DNA of 64,000 bases from CBDFGN01 sp965247065 (GCA_965247065.1 CBDFGN010000005.1:1-64000), one strand, 5' to 3'; positions 30,361 through 40,479 are shown, numbered from the stretch's first letter. The notes: generated by a model not told the origin, from the sequence alone. Program-made: numbers and translations.

Positions 30361-30703
30361 GAAAGGAACATACCTAGGGGAATTTGAAGAGGTGGTGCTG
30401 CTGACCGTTGGGATTCTTTACGAAAAAGCCTACGGCGTAGCGATCAAGCTGGAAATTGAAAAACGACTTGAACGAAGGGTAAGTGTCGGGGCACTACACT
30501 CCTCGTTATACCGATTGGAAAAGAAAGGCTTCTTGGCCTCAGAACTGGGTGAGGCGACCAAAGAGAGAGGTGGAAAACGGAAGCGATATTTCACGGTAAC
30601 CATGGAAGGCAAGAACGCTTTGCGGGAAGTGAGAAATACGCGTGAACAATTATGGCTATCAATTCCCGATGCTGCATGGCAATTAGTCAAGGCTGAGCAA
30701 TGA
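30359..30703 (+). CDS. PadR-family transcriptional regulator
   Basis: 114 residues. The winged-helix PadR fold is visible: LGEFEEVVLLTVGIL, the recognition region VGALHSSLYRLEKKGFL, and the wing GKRKRYFTVTMEGKNAL. It probably represses itself and the overlapping permease gene. Its stop overlaps the ATG of the next gene (ATGA), so the two are coupled. PadR plus a prefix-domain permease is a recurrent Bacteroidota pair. Confidence 0.93.
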   Translation: MKGTYLGEFEEVVLLTVGILYEKAYGVAIKLEIEKRLERRVSVGALHSSLYRLEKKGFLASELGEATKERGGKRKRYFTVTMEGKNALREVRNTREQLWLSIPDAAWQLVKAEQ

Positions 30704-33315
30704 AAAAAAAGCGGAAGGAAATACCATCTTGTCCTCCTTGGTTCTTTGACCGGCTTTTAAAATGGTACTGCAATCCCCTAATCCTGGAAGACATCCAGGG
30801 GGACCTATATGAACTGTTTCAGCAGCGACTAACAGATAAAGGCGTATTCCACGCGAAACTGCTTTTCATCCTAGATGTCCTCTCGCTGTTAAGGCCGTTT
30901 GGAATTTACCGTGAGCGTTCACTATTCCTGAACCAAAATGTCGCTATTTTTCTCCAAAATCATTTCAGACTGGCCTTCCGTCACCTGAAGAAATACCCCC
31001 TTATTTCATCCATCAACATGCTCGGGCTAGCCGTAGGATTTGCCAGTGGCCTGCTGATTCTTCTGTTCGTTCAGCATGAACTGAGCTACGACTACTTCCA
31101 CCAAAACAAGGACAGGATCTTTCGAATTGCCACGGAAGTCCGGGACAAGGACAAGACTGTACATGCGGCCATCTCAAACACTTTTCTATCGCCTATCCTA
31201 AACCAGGAATTTCCCGAAATCGAGAAAACGGTCAGACTGGCAAGCTTACCCGGACCTGCTACTATCAGGGTGGAAAACAAGGAATTCCTCCAAACCAACA
31301 TCTATTATGCCGACAAGGAGGTGTTCACAGTTTTCACCTATCCCTTGGCCTATGGCAATCCACAAACCGCTCTGGCTAACCCGAGTTCCATCGTCGTTAG
31401 CGAAACCTTGGCTGAGAAGTTGTTTGGGGCCGCAAATGCTTTAGGGAAAACGGTATCCCTGAATGGAAACAGTCTGATGGTGTCCGGGGTAATGCAGGAC
31501 GTTCCTTCCAACACCGACCTGCAGATTTCGGCCTTAATCTCATTTGACAATTACCAGCTGGATTGGGCTTTAACTTTCCTCCTTTTCAAGGAGCAAGCGC
31601 TCAGGGCTGGTTTCGAATCCAAACTGCACCACCGAGCGGCGGATTATCTCACTGAATACGAAGAAGAAGGGATCGTACTGACCTATCATCTCGAGCCTCT
31701 TACCGATCTGCACCTCAGCGCCGGCAAGCTGTATGATTCACCCAAAGGAAATCGTTCTCAAATTTATGTTTTTTCCCTCATAGCAGGCTTCATTATCCTT
31801 TTGGCGTGCATCAACTACACCAACCTCTCCATTGCCCAGTCCTTTAAGAGGATCCGCGAGATGGGTATCCGCAAGGCGATTGGGGCGACCAAAAGCCAAT
31901 TACTAATTCAACTCCTTGCTGAATCGTTATTTCTAATGACATTGGCTTCTCTGCTGGCAGTGGTAATGCTGATGGTACTCCTTCCCTATTTCAGCGAAAT
32001 GGTTGAGAAAACCTTCCAGCCGGAGCATTTGCTTCAGTGGAAGATAGTATTTCCCGTTATTGGGATCTTTGCTGCTTCCGGGGTCATAAGCGGTCTTTAT
32101 CCCGCATCTCACTTAATCTCATTCAGACCGGTAAAAGTCTTGAAAGCTGTTGTCAATCCGGGCTGGAGAAGGGGCAGGATAGAGCTTCGGAAGGGATTGA
32201 TCGTTTTACAATTCAGTATCTGTATGTCCATGCTCGTGTGTACATTGATGGTATCCCGACAAATGACTTTCATCGGACAGCAAGACCTGGGATTTACTAT
32301 GGACAGGGTACTGTCCCTGCCGCTACCGGGTAATTCCTCGACAATTCAAAAAGTCCCAGCGTTGCAAACTGACTTGTCCAAGTTGCCGGAGGTAATAAGC
32401 GGTGTTTCCTTAGTGTCCGCTAACGCACTTCCTGGGAGCAACCCTGCTCTGGATGAATTCATGGTAGAAAAGAACAATTCCACAGACATGATTCTCCTAA
32501 ATAATATCGCCATTGATGAGCATTTTCTTGATGTATTGGACATTCAAATAACACGGGGCAGAAACCTCTTACCTCACAAACAAGGCCATCATGGAGAACT
32601 GCTTGTTAACGAGACCCTTGTTAAAACCATAGGGTGGGTGGATCCCATAGGGAAAAAGATACAATCCCCCTTGGGTTTTGAGGGAATAGTTGTAGGCGTT
32701 ATCAAGGACTTCCATTTCCGTTCCCTCCATAATCCTATCGAACCGTTGTTGATGGTTAGCTACCGGGGCAATTATGTGGGAAGCAACCTACTGGTCCGGT
32801 TTCGCTCTGATGATAATGAAAGGTTTTTGAACCAGGTGCGACGGAATTGGATATCCCATATTCCCGGATCTGTTTTTGACTTTCATTTTCTGGATCAATC
32901 TTACAACCGGCAATATCGAAAGGAAAAATCGACTCAATCCGTTTTCAATCACCTCTCTTTGCTTTCCTTGATCATTGCAGGTTTGGGGCTATTTGGCCTG
33001 GCTTCAATTCTGATTCAACACAGGATCAAAGAAATCGGAATTAGGAAGGTGCTTGGGGCTGGAAACCTCCTATTAATGTATTTGCTCACCAAAGACATGG
33101 TACTGCTGGTAGGGATCGCCATTCTCTTGGCGTCCCCGATAGCCTGGTATTGGGCAAACCAGTGGCTGCAGGGATTCGAATACAGAGTGGATATAGGTCC
33201 CGGGCCGTTCATAGTTGCCGGTTCTTTGGGAATAGTGATAGCGCTGATCGCTACCGGAATCAAGGCTTTTGAAGTTGCCTTTGCAAATCCTGTGGATGCT
33301 TTACGAGATGAATAA
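30700..33315 (+). CDS. FtsX-type ABC permease with N-terminal permease-prefix domain
   Basis: 871 residues. The first 90 (CPPWFFDRLLKWYCNPLILE and the DIQGDLYELFQQRL stretch after it) form the 'permease prefix' domain found on PadR-linked transporters. Then comes a standard MacB-like permease: RHLKKYPLISSINMLGLAVG, periplasmic domain, REMGIRKAIGATKSQ coupling loop, second periplasmic domain, RIKEIGIRKVLGAGN loop, and the end NPVDALRDE. No ATPase is adjacent, so it may borrow the ATPase at 26.3 kb. Expression is likely controlled by the overlapping PadR gene. Confidence 0.93.
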   Translation: MKKKRKEIPSCPPWFFDRLLKWYCNPLILEDIQGDLYELFQQRLTDKGVFHAKLLFILDVLSLLRPFGIYRERSLFLNQNVAIFLQNHFRLAFRHLKKYPLISSINMLGLAVGFASGLLILLFVQHELSYDYFHQNKDRIFRIATEVRDKDKTVHAAISNTFLSPILNQEFPEIEKTVRLASLPGPATIRVENKEFLQTNIYYADKEVFTVFTYPLAYGNPQTALANPSSIVVSETLAEKLFGAANALGKTVSLNGNSLMVSGVMQDVPSNTDLQISALISFDNYQLDWALTFLLFKEQALRAGFESKLHHRAADYLTEYEEEGIVLTYHLEPLTDLHLSAGKLYDSPKGNRSQIYVFSLIAGFIILLACINYTNLSIAQSFKRIREMGIRKAIGATKSQLLIQLLAESLFLMTLASLLAVVMLMVLLPYFSEMVEKTFQPEHLLQWKIVFPVIGIFAASGVISGLYPASHLISFRPVKVLKAVVNPGWRRGRIELRKGLIVLQFSICMSMLVCTLMVSRQMTFIGQQDLGFTMDRVLSLPLPGNSSTIQKVPALQTDLSKLPEVISGVSLVSANALPGSNPALDEFMVEKNNSTDMILLNNIAIDEHFLDVLDIQITRGRNLLPHKQGHHGELLVNETLVKTIGWVDPIGKKIQSPLGFEGIVVGVIKDFHFRSLHNPIEPLLMVSYRGNYVGSNLLVRFRSDDNERFLNQVRRNWISHIPGSVFDFHFLDQSYNRQYRKEKSTQSVFNHLSLLSLIIAGLGLFGLASILIQHRIKEIGIRKVLGAGNLLLMYLLTKDMVLLVGIAILLASPIAWYWANQWLQGFEYRVDIGPGPFIVAGSLGIVIALIATGIKAFEVAFANPVDALRDE

Positions 33316-33391
33316 AAAGAGCCTATTTGGTATAGGTAAAATTGTTGAGTATAAAACATACAAATAGGAATCATTAACGTGGTGATAGATC

Positions 33392-34669
33392 ATGAAAGAA
33401 TTAGCTAAAAAATATGACATGAAGGAAATTTTCACCATGCTATTAATCTTCTGCGCTTTGAACCCTGGATTTAGCCAGAATCAAATCACCCTCTCCGGAA
33501 CAATACTCGACAAAGAAACCTCTGCACCACTGGCATTTGCCTCGATAGGACTTACCGGGAGATCAATTGGTACGATTTCCAACGAGCAAGGAGAGTTTGA
33601 GTTTCATTTTCTTGAAAGCTGTTCTGACGATTCCCTTTTTGTATCAATGTTGGGGTATGAAAGTCATAAGGAAGCAGTCAATCGAATGCCACCTCAAGTG
33701 GTCATCTTACTTGCCCAAAAACCAATTTTGCTACCAGGAGTAGTTGTCACTTCTAGAGATCTGGAACCGGAGGAAATTGTTAAAAGGGCGATTGCAAGCA
33801 TTATGGTAAATTACCAATTACAGCCTTATATGATGGAGGGTTTTTTTAGGCAGATTCAAAAAGTAGATACTGAGCGCATTTCAATACTTGAAGCGGCTGT
33901 TAACATCCTTGACCCTGGGTATGGTTCGAAAAAGAAAGAAAAACTGGAAATCGTTGAAATTAGAAAAAGTCATTATTCGAACACCAAAAAGTTTTTGAAC
34001 CATGCCGATACGTTTTACACTCAGAAGCACAACTCTCTCAAGAGTACTTTGGAGGTTAACAGGGTCCGAAAACTTGCCTCCTCTAATAAAATATCGGAAA
34101 GTTTTTACCCTGGCAAATTCCTTTACCAAATGGACACAATGCTTTACTATGACGATAGAACTGTATATGTTATTTCAGCGATTCACAAAGCAAATAAGGG
34201 CTACCTAAAGGATCGTGGAAAAGAAAACCGCATCAACACTATACTTGTAGATGCAGAAACATTTGCAATTATAAAAGTCCTATTTCAATACAGTCCTAGA
34301 GGCCAATATGATCCGGAGGAATTCCGAAATGTGACTAAAACCAATGATTCAATTCTCTCGGTGGTCCGCGGCCACACGCACATCTATGAATTCAGCAGAT
34401 TCGAGGATTTACAGTATTTAAAGTATGTAAGGTGGTCAGATTGGGTTCAAGATTATAATTTGAAGTCGCAGAAGGTATTACATACCAATGAATACCAACA
34501 TGAGCTGCTCATAAACAGAATAGAAACCGATCCTATTCATTTCACTGAGGTAAAAGAGACCATGGATTCCGAAACCAGCCTCCACTTACAATTAAAGGAT
34601 TATAATGCATCCTTTTGGAGGAATTATAATATCCTATTCGAAAACGTACCAAAAGCAACCTGCCGATAA
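33392..34669 (+). CDS. Carboxypeptidase-regulatory-like domain protein
   Basis: 425 residues, secreted (MLLIFCALNPGFSQ signal). The N-terminal domain is a CarboxypepD_reg-like beta-sandwich: QITLSGTILDKETSAPLAFA, ISNEQGEFEFHF, VSMLGYESHK, VVILLAQKPILLPGVVV. The remainder is the long C-terminal region common to surface proteins of this phylum. The C-terminus (FWRNYNILFENVPKATCR) is about 35 residues shorter than that of the adjacent paralogue and lacks its DLEKKLSLEEQF tail, so the end may be truncated. It is a tandem duplicate of the next gene. Function unknown. Confidence 0.82.
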   Translation: MKELAKKYDMKEIFTMLLIFCALNPGFSQNQITLSGTILDKETSAPLAFASIGLTGRSIGTISNEQGEFEFHFLESCSDDSLFVSMLGYESHKEAVNRMPPQVVILLAQKPILLPGVVVTSRDLEPEEIVKRAIASIMVNYQLQPYMMEGFFRQIQKVDTERISILEAAVNILDPGYGSKKKEKLEIVEIRKSHYSNTKKFLNHADTFYTQKHNSLKSTLEVNRVRKLASSNKISESFYPGKFLYQMDTMLYYDDRTVYVISAIHKANKGYLKDRGKENRINTILVDAETFAIIKVLFQYSPRGQYDPEEFRNVTKTNDSILSVVRGHTHIYEFSRFEDLQYLKYVRWSDWVQDYNLKSQKVLHTNEYQHELLINRIETDPIHFTEVKETMDSETSLHLQLKDYNASFWRNYNILFENVPKATCR

Positions 34670-36083
34670 CCAAGTCCTGGCATAACATGAATAAAATCTT
34701 AATCCCTCTGTTAATCACCTGCATATCACACCTGATCTGCTATTCTCAGGCTCAAATCACCCTATCCGGAACAATACTGGACAAAGAAACCTCGGCACCA
34801 CTGGCATTTGCCTCGATAGGACTTAGAAGCAGATCTATCGGTACGGCGTCCAACTCGGAAGGAGAATTTATCTTTCATTTTCCAGAAGACTTTTCCAGTG
34901 ATACGTTGTTTGTTGCGATGCTAGGATATGGAAACTACAAGAAACCGGTGAAAGAGCTTGTCACAGAAGGCGAAGTAACCATTAGGTTACGTCCTGAAGC
35001 CATAGTCTTGGACGAAGTGCTTGTTGAAGCACCGCAACTCACCGGTTCGGAATTAATAACCATGGCCTTTGAAAGGGCAAAAGACAATTACCCAAACAAA
35101 GCCTACAACTGGGAGGGGTTCATTAGGAAAACCGATTGGATAGAAGACCAGCATGTTGCCCTGCTGGAAGCAGCTTTGTTGGGTTATCACAAACGCTACG
35201 ATTCAAGATCCACGGATCTGCAAATAATAGAGATCCGGAAGAGTCTTCCTGCTGGAAAATATCGCTAAAGTAGGCCACTAAATATCGGCTAAAGGGGGCC
35301 ATAGATTCTCGCCCAAAGGGGGCCACTGACAAAAGGCCTTTCTTGAGGAAAAAAACTCAAGGAAAGAATGGCCAATAAAATTATCAGAATGTCAGTGTTC
35401 CGTCAGATCATTACTTTAAAAAACAAAGGACTTAGCAATCGTGCCATCAGCCGCCAGCTAGGCCTTTCCCGCAAAACGACCAACAAGTACATTGGGTACC
35501 TACAACAAAGTGAACTAAGTTCTCCGAACTTATTACAGTTATCTGATGGGGAACTCTGTGCTCTTGTAAATTCCAGCGCACAGAAACCAGTAGCAGATTA
35601 TCTACAGATACTTTACAGCTATTTTCCCATTGTAGAAAAACAGCTCAAACGGGTTGGAGTTACCCGTCTTGTGCTCTGGCAGGAGTATAAACAACTACAT
35701 CGGGAAGGTATCAGCTATGCCCGATTCTGTTTTCATTTCCGCCGTTGGCAGCAAAGTCAGCAGGTCACCATGCACTTCGAACATAAGGCGGGAGACAAGC
35801 TATTTGTAGATTTTACCGGCAAAAAGCTATCCCTAATAGATACAGAAACCGGTGAACTCACCCCGGTAGAGGTATTTGTGGCAGTGTTGGGCGCCAGCCA
35901 GTACACTTATGTAGAAGCGGTAGCCAATCAAAAAGTAGCTAATTTTATTGACGCCTTAACTCATGCGTTTTCTTTTTTTGGTGGGGTACCCCAAGCAGTG
36001 GTACCCGATAATCTAAAGGCAGCTGTTACCCAGGCGGTATTCTAAGACTTAACCAAATTAATAATCTAAGAAATGTCCGATTC

Positions 36084-37079
36084 TTAGGCTGCAAATTTGA
36101 GTGTGTCCACATAAGGGGTTCCTCTTTTAGCTACTGCGAAGACTCTGGCCACGATCTTGTTTCGGATAATGTTTAATGTAGACATCTTATTTTTGCCTTC
36201 AGCCAGTCTTCTTTGGTAATATACCCGCATTTCCGGATTATATTGAATGCAACTAGCAACGGCGTTGGACAAGAGGGATTTCAACTTCTTGTTGCCCAGA
36301 TAATGCACCTTGCTCTTGCCTTTCCAGCTGATGCCCGATTGGTTGGGGAAAGGAGCTATGCCACTGTAACAGGCAAATTTCCTCCAGGTTTCAAAGGCGG
36401 TGAAGCAATTGGTATAGACCAAAAAACTGGATCCCAAAATTAATCCCACGCCTTTTACCGAGCTGACCAGGTTAAAGATTCTTTTTAACTCGCCATCCTC
36501 GGAAATGATCCGCTGGATCTCTTTTTCTACCCTTTTGATCTGCCGGTCCAAATGGCTGATCAGCTGCTCCTGGGCACGGAATAGCATCGGATTATCAACC
36601 ACCTTCACAAAGGCTTTCATTTCCTGCAAAGATGCCTTGCATCCAGCCCTTTGTTTGACCATCCGCTCTCTAAAGGATAACAAACTTTTGAGATTTAAGA
36701 TCGCCTTAGAAGGCAACTGATAAAGCTTGATTCTGTGGCGACGCAAATAGGCGTACTCGGCAATCACCCCCGCAGCAATTACATCACTTTTCCCCCGGGT
36801 GATCCCTAACGATCGCTTGATCTCTAAACCCGGCACCATGCAGAACAATATCTGGCGTTCAGTCAAAAAAACAGCCAGTGGCAGAGAATACAACCCGGTA
36901 TGCTCAAAGCAGATGATGACTTTAATTAAGTCTTTTCCATTTAATCTTTTCGCCCACTGGAGCAATTGATTAAAGCCGGTTCGATTGTTAGCAAACTCAC
37001 ATTTGGCCTGGCTTAAATAATCATGGGCATCAAAAGTTCCTTTAGATACATCAATGCCGATTGCGTTGTGAAATTTCAT
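36084..37079 (-). CDS. IS110-family transposase (DEDD RuvC-like recombinase)
   Basis: 331 residues. N-terminal RuvC-like domain with AIGIDVSKGTFDAHDY (first Asp), IICFEHTGLYS (Glu) and RGKSDVIAAGVIAEYA (Asp pair region). C-terminal Transposase_20-type domain with LVSSVKGVGLILGSSFL and the Ser-containing CYSGIAPFPNQSGIS. It catalyses RNA-guided site-specific recombination between element ends and target. No frameshift is seen. The start is the Met of MKFHNAIGIDVSKG. Confidence 0.95.
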   Translation of the reverse strand: MKFHNAIGIDVSKGTFDAHDYLSQAKCEFANNRTGFNQLLQWAKRLNGKDLIKVIICFEHTGLYSLPLAVFLTERQILFCMVPGLEIKRSLGITRGKSDVIAAGVIAEYAYLRRHRIKLYQLPSKAILNLKSLLSFRERMVKQRAGCKASLQEMKAFVKVVDNPMLFRAQEQLISHLDRQIKRVEKEIQRIISEDGELKRIFNLVSSVKGVGLILGSSFLVYTNCFTAFETWRKFACYSGIAPFPNQSGISWKGKSKVHYLGNKKLKSLLSNAVASCIQYNPEMRVYYQRRLAEGKNKMSTLNIIRNKIVARVFAVAKRGTPYVDTLKFAA

Positions 37080-37123
37080 GCTTTTAAATACTTTTAGATA
37101 CTTTTGGATTTTTTAAAAATTGA

Positions 37124-37260
37124 GTTGCCAAACTAAGACCTTTAATAAGACCCTACAGTCTAAAATTCTAATTGGTTCTTAAGGCAACTTGTTGAAGGAA
37201 CGGGGACTATAACCGACGATAGGTCTTACCTAGACCGCTATAAAGTTCACCCCGTTCCTT
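37124..37260 (-). ncRNA. Candidate IS110 bridge RNA (two stem-loops in the left end)
   Basis: Two consecutive stem-loops lie upstream of the transposase. The first on the RNA strand spans 37260-37195 and closes with a perfect 11-bp stem (AAGGAACGGGG / CCCCGTTCCTT) around a 44-nt interior holding a GGTCT/AGACC inner stem. The second spans 37188-37124 and closes with GTTGCC/GGCAAC plus a near-continuous CTTAAG inner stem. Two looped stems in the non-coding left end match the known layout of IS110 bridge RNAs (target loop then donor loop). The full transcript probably starts closer to 37383. Confidence 0.6.
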
Positions 37261-38307
37261 CTTTTTTCAAACCTAGCTTTGTATTCTCAACACTTATCCA
37301 CAAGTTATTAAATCTCCCCCCGGACCCCCCTCTGGTGGATAACTATAATACCAATAATGTTCTTGAAATATTTATACTGGGTAAATCTAAAGGACCGCTA
37401 TGAACCACTGCTCAACGATATATTCCAGGATTTTGGCAGGCACTATCAGACCAGCATTCTTCCCACCCGAGCCTATAAGCCCAGAGATAAAGCTTTGGTA
37501 GAAGGGGCTGTCAAAATCGTCTACAGTCGGATCTTTGCCCCATTAAGAGACCATACATTTTCTAGCCTTCCTTCTCTAAATCAAGCTATCCAAGAAGCTT
37601 TGACAACCTACAACCAGCTCAATTTCAAGGGCAGAACTACCTCCCGCTTCAGTCTGTATGAGGAGTTAGATAAACCTGCTTTACAGCCCTTACCAGAAAG
37701 GGCTTATGAGTTGAAGAAGTATGTAAAAGCTACCGTTTACAAAAGCTCTCATGTGTGGCTGGGAGAAGATAAACATTACTACAGTGTGCCCTATCGCTAC
37801 ATGGGCAAAAAGGTTAAGATCGCCTACACCACCCATAGCGTAGAAGTGTATTACAATTACCAGCGCATTGCTGCCCATCTCAGAGTAAAAGGGCACTACG
37901 GTTATACTTCTCAGAAAGTGCACCTGCCATCCGCCCACCAGTTTGTAAGTGATTGGCACTCCGAAAAGTTTATCAGGTGGGCTGGTGATATTGGTCCTCA
38001 TACAGCCTTCCTGATCCGGCAAATACTGGAAAGGAAACCTCACCCTGAACAGGGCTATAAGACCTGCCTGGGTATCCTATCCCTGGCCAAGAAAGCAGGT
38101 AAACAGCGCCTTGAGAAAGCTTGTGACAGGGCAGGCTACTTTAATAACTATAGTTATCGCATTGTTAAAAACATTCTTGAGAAGGGCTTGGAGGATCAAG
38201 CCTGGCAGCAACCCGTTAAGGGTTCCGGTCAACTCTCGGTGTTCCATGAGAACATACGAGGTAAAAAATATTATCAATAATCAACAAACCAATAAATCAG
38301 TAAGATC

Positions 38308-39063
38308 ATGAACTATGAAGAAACTTTTAGAAAGATGAGAGTGATGAGAATGCTGGGTATGCATGAGGCCTTTAAGCTCAGCCTGGAAACCAAACAACAT
38401 CAATAACTAGCTAGTGATGAACTCATTCACCTGCTGATAGAAGCAGAGTATGAAGACCGCCAGAACCGCAAGATCCACCGTTATCTGAAGGCGGCCCGAT
38501 TCCGCTATCAGTCCTCTATGGAAGAGGTGGATTTTTCCTCGCCACGAGGCCTTGATAAGAACCAATTACTCAGGCTGGCCAGCTGTCAGTTCTTAGAGAA
38601 GCAGGAGAATATTATCATCACAGGCCCTACCGGTGTGGGAAAGAGTTATCTGGCTTCAGCCCTGGGACATCAAGGGTGCATGAAAGGCTACAAGGTGCTT
38701 TATTACAATTCTGCTAAATTGTTTACACAACTGAAGATGAGTCGAGCCGATGGATCTTATGTGAAGTTAATCAACCGGTTAGAAAAACAGGACTTACTGA
38801 TCCTGGATGATTTTGGATTACATCCTTTAGATGAAGAAAATCGGCTGATGTTACTAGAGGTGATTGAGGACCGTCATGGGAGACGTTCCACCATGGTGAC
38901 CTCTCAACTACCCGTCATCAAATGGTATGAACTGTTCCAGGCTCAAACTATTGCAGACGCGGTCTTAGACAGAATCGTGCATACTGCTCATCGCATCGAA
39001 CTCAAGGGTGAATCTCTGCGCAAGAAAAAAAGTGGTATTACAAAGGAAAACACCCTATCTTAA
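38308..39063 (+). pseudogene. istB: IS21 helper ATPase IstB with in-frame stop
   Basis: Reads MNYEETFRKMRVMRMLGMHE from 38308, meets TAA at 38404-38406 (after LETKQHQ) and continues in the same frame as LASDELIHLLIEAEYED to ENTLS. Downstream are Walker A GPTGVGKSYLASALGH and Walker B LLILDDFGLHPL of the AAA+ DnaA-like helper that directs IS21 transposition. The nonsense codon removes the N-terminal domain; re-initiation at MEEVDFSS (38518) would leave the ATPase core only. Confidence 0.9.
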
Positions 39064-39895
39064 TCCATGAAAAGTGGCCCCCTTTGCCCGTTATTGGGTG
39101 GCCCCCATTAGGCGTTATTCGCTGGCCCCCTTTGGGCGATATTACCTGGCCCCCTTTGGGCAGTTCCATCCACCTGCGAAGGGGAAAAGCTTCATCCGGC
39201 TAGCGAATTACAACCCATTCCGGGATTTCAAAGGCTGGAACATCACAGGAATAAAAAACCCGCCCTTCTGCAACCGTTGCAAATACCAACTGGATCAGGT
39301 AACCACTTACAATGATCAACCGGTTTATGTGGTGACTTTCACCCAAACCCAAGAAAAAGATATTGATGTGTTTCGGCAGTATACGGTATACATTAATGTC
39401 ACAGATCTTGCCATTGTTAAGTTTGATTTTGAATTTGGTGGCCCATTTGGATACGGATTCTTAAAGTATGATGAAGACTCCACAGCATCCAGTCTGGTGT
39501 CAATGAAAAGATCAATGAGATTCAAGGATCACGGAAGTATCTATTTTCTCGATTATTATAGTATGTACCTAAAATTCCAATACCAAACTCCCGATGCGGA
39601 TGAGCCTTTCTTTTCGGTTCACAAATTTGACTTAATGGTAAACAAAATAATTGCAGAAAATCCTGAGAAAATACATCCATCTCAAAGGATGGACTACAGA
39701 AAGACCCTGGAAACACAAGTAACTAAATATGATCCGGAATTCTGGGGGACTTTCAATTTCATCAAGCAAACTCCAATGGATCAGAAGATCATTTCGGACC
39801 TGGAAAAGAAACTTTCTCTGGAAGAGCAGTTCGAAAAGGCGGAGAATTAGAAAGTGTTATGAATACCCTTGGACTAACTGTCAAGAGCTTAACCT

Positions 39896-40369
39896 TCATA
39901 GCATCCCTTCATCGGCAAACGAATAGAAGCCTTCACCGGTAACGATGATATGATCGAGCACCGGCATCTCCAGTACTTCGCCGGCCTGCTTGAGCTTGCG
40001 CGTCAAGTTGATGTCCGCCTGACTAGGATTTAGGTTGCCCGAAGGATGGTTATGGGCCAGGATGATAGAGCTTGTACAAGCCTTCAGGCCCGCAGCGAAG
40101 ATCAGCTTGGGATCGGCAACGGTTCCGGAAATCCCACCGGCTGATATCGATACAATGCCGATCACCCGGTTGGTCCGGTTTAAAAGCATCACTTTGAACT
40201 CCTCGACGAACTCGATCCTGCCGTCTTCCCACATCTTTCTGAAGATCTCCACCGCGTCCTGTGAGCAGGTGACCTTGGGCCGGTTTGAAGGCTTAACATT
40301 CGGTTTGTAAGAAAGGGTGATCTCCGATACCTGACCGGTTTTAAAAAGATTTAATTCTGACTGTGCCAT
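39896..40369 (-). CDS. RadC-like JAB/JAMM-domain protein
   Basis: 157 residues, the JAMM metalloprotease-like domain of the RadC family: IEFVEEFKVMLLNRTNRVIG (metal-proximal Glu) and SIILAHNHPSGNLNPSQAD (H-x-H plus Asp). It lacks the N-terminal helix-hairpin-helix region of full-length RadC, as do the short versions common on mobile elements. The biochemical role is unproven. Two further copies lie at 46.3 and 49.2 kb, and the ~70 bp upstream of the start (to about 40440) are nearly identical to those of the 46.3-kb copy. Confidence 0.9.
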   Translation of the reverse strand: MAQSELNLFKTGQVSEITLSYKPNVKPSNRPKVTCSQDAVEIFRKMWEDGRIEFVEEFKVMLLNRTNRVIGIVSISAGGISGTVADPKLIFAAGLKACTSSIILAHNHPSGNLNPSQADINLTRKLKQAGEVLEMPVLDHIIVTGEGFYSFADEGML

Positions 40370-40479
40370 AACTCTTAAGATTTTAGTTGAACATCTCCCA
40401 GCCGACTGACTGAGATTGAATTATGGCAGGGTCTCCCGGCTTTTGCCCGGAGCGGGTGGGGCAGGAGGGGAGATACTAG

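Larger units (their letters stand above)
36040..37383 (-). mobile_element. IS110-family insertion sequence inside istA
   Basis: About 1344 bp. As usual for IS110 there are no long terminal inverted repeats and no clear target duplication. The boundary is ambiguous over the shared bases GGTA (36036-36039 and 37380-37383). The transposase is on the minus strand. About 300 bp of non-coding left end (37080-37383) precede it and contain two large stem-loops. Confidence 0.9.
35368..38280 (+). pseudogene. istA: IS21 transposase IstA, interrupted by IS110
   Basis: The N-terminal part (35368 to about 36039) has an HTH (GLSNRAISRQLGLSRKTTNK) and the first two catalytic residues, in LFVDFTGKKLSL and VVPDNLKAAVTQAV. 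The C-terminal part (about 37384-38280) has RYEPLLNDIFQDFGRHY and the Glu motif DKALVEGAVKIVYSRIF, then the C-terminal beta-barrel. Excising IS110 would join TQAV to NLKDRYEP. The DDE triad is therefore split between the second Asp and the Glu. Confidence 0.93.
35253..39172 (+). mobile_element. IS21-family element, itself interrupted by IS110
   Basis: Ends are TGGAAAATATCGC and the inverted ..GGGCAGTTCCATCCA, with a 5-bp direct repeat CCTGC at 35248-35252 and 39173-39177. The terminal regions carry the multiple internal repeats expected of IS21: about three copies of (A)AAGGGGGCCA-type units at the left (35259-35330) and four GGCCCCCTTTGGGC-type units at the right (39072-39165). It encodes istA and istB, both broken (istA by IS110, istB by a stop codon), so this copy cannot move by itself. 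Confidence 0.92.
34687..39850 (+). pseudogene. Carboxypeptidase-regulatory-like protein, split by nested IS21/IS110
   Basis: The 5' part (34687-35252) encodes a signal peptide and the CarboxypepD_reg-like domain (QITLSGTILDKETSAPLAFA, nearly identical to the upstream gene). The 3' part (39178-39850) encodes GKSFIRLANYNPFRDFKGWN to LSLEEQFEKAEN. Deleting 35253-39172 plus one CCTGC copy joins SLPA to KGKSFIRLA in frame, giving an intact protein of 412 residues. So the gene was whole when IS21 landed. Confidence 0.9.

Noticed and set aside
35259..39165. AAGGGGGCCA-type repeats as a CRISPR array
   Set aside because: Three to four short units confined to the two ends of IS21 in inverse orientation; these are the element's terminal transposase-binding repeats.
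39074..39177. Open frame upstream of the 3' part of the split carboxypeptidase-like gene (MAPFARYWVAPIRRY...)
   Set aside because: It translates the IS21 right-end repeats; the genuine coding part begins at 39178.
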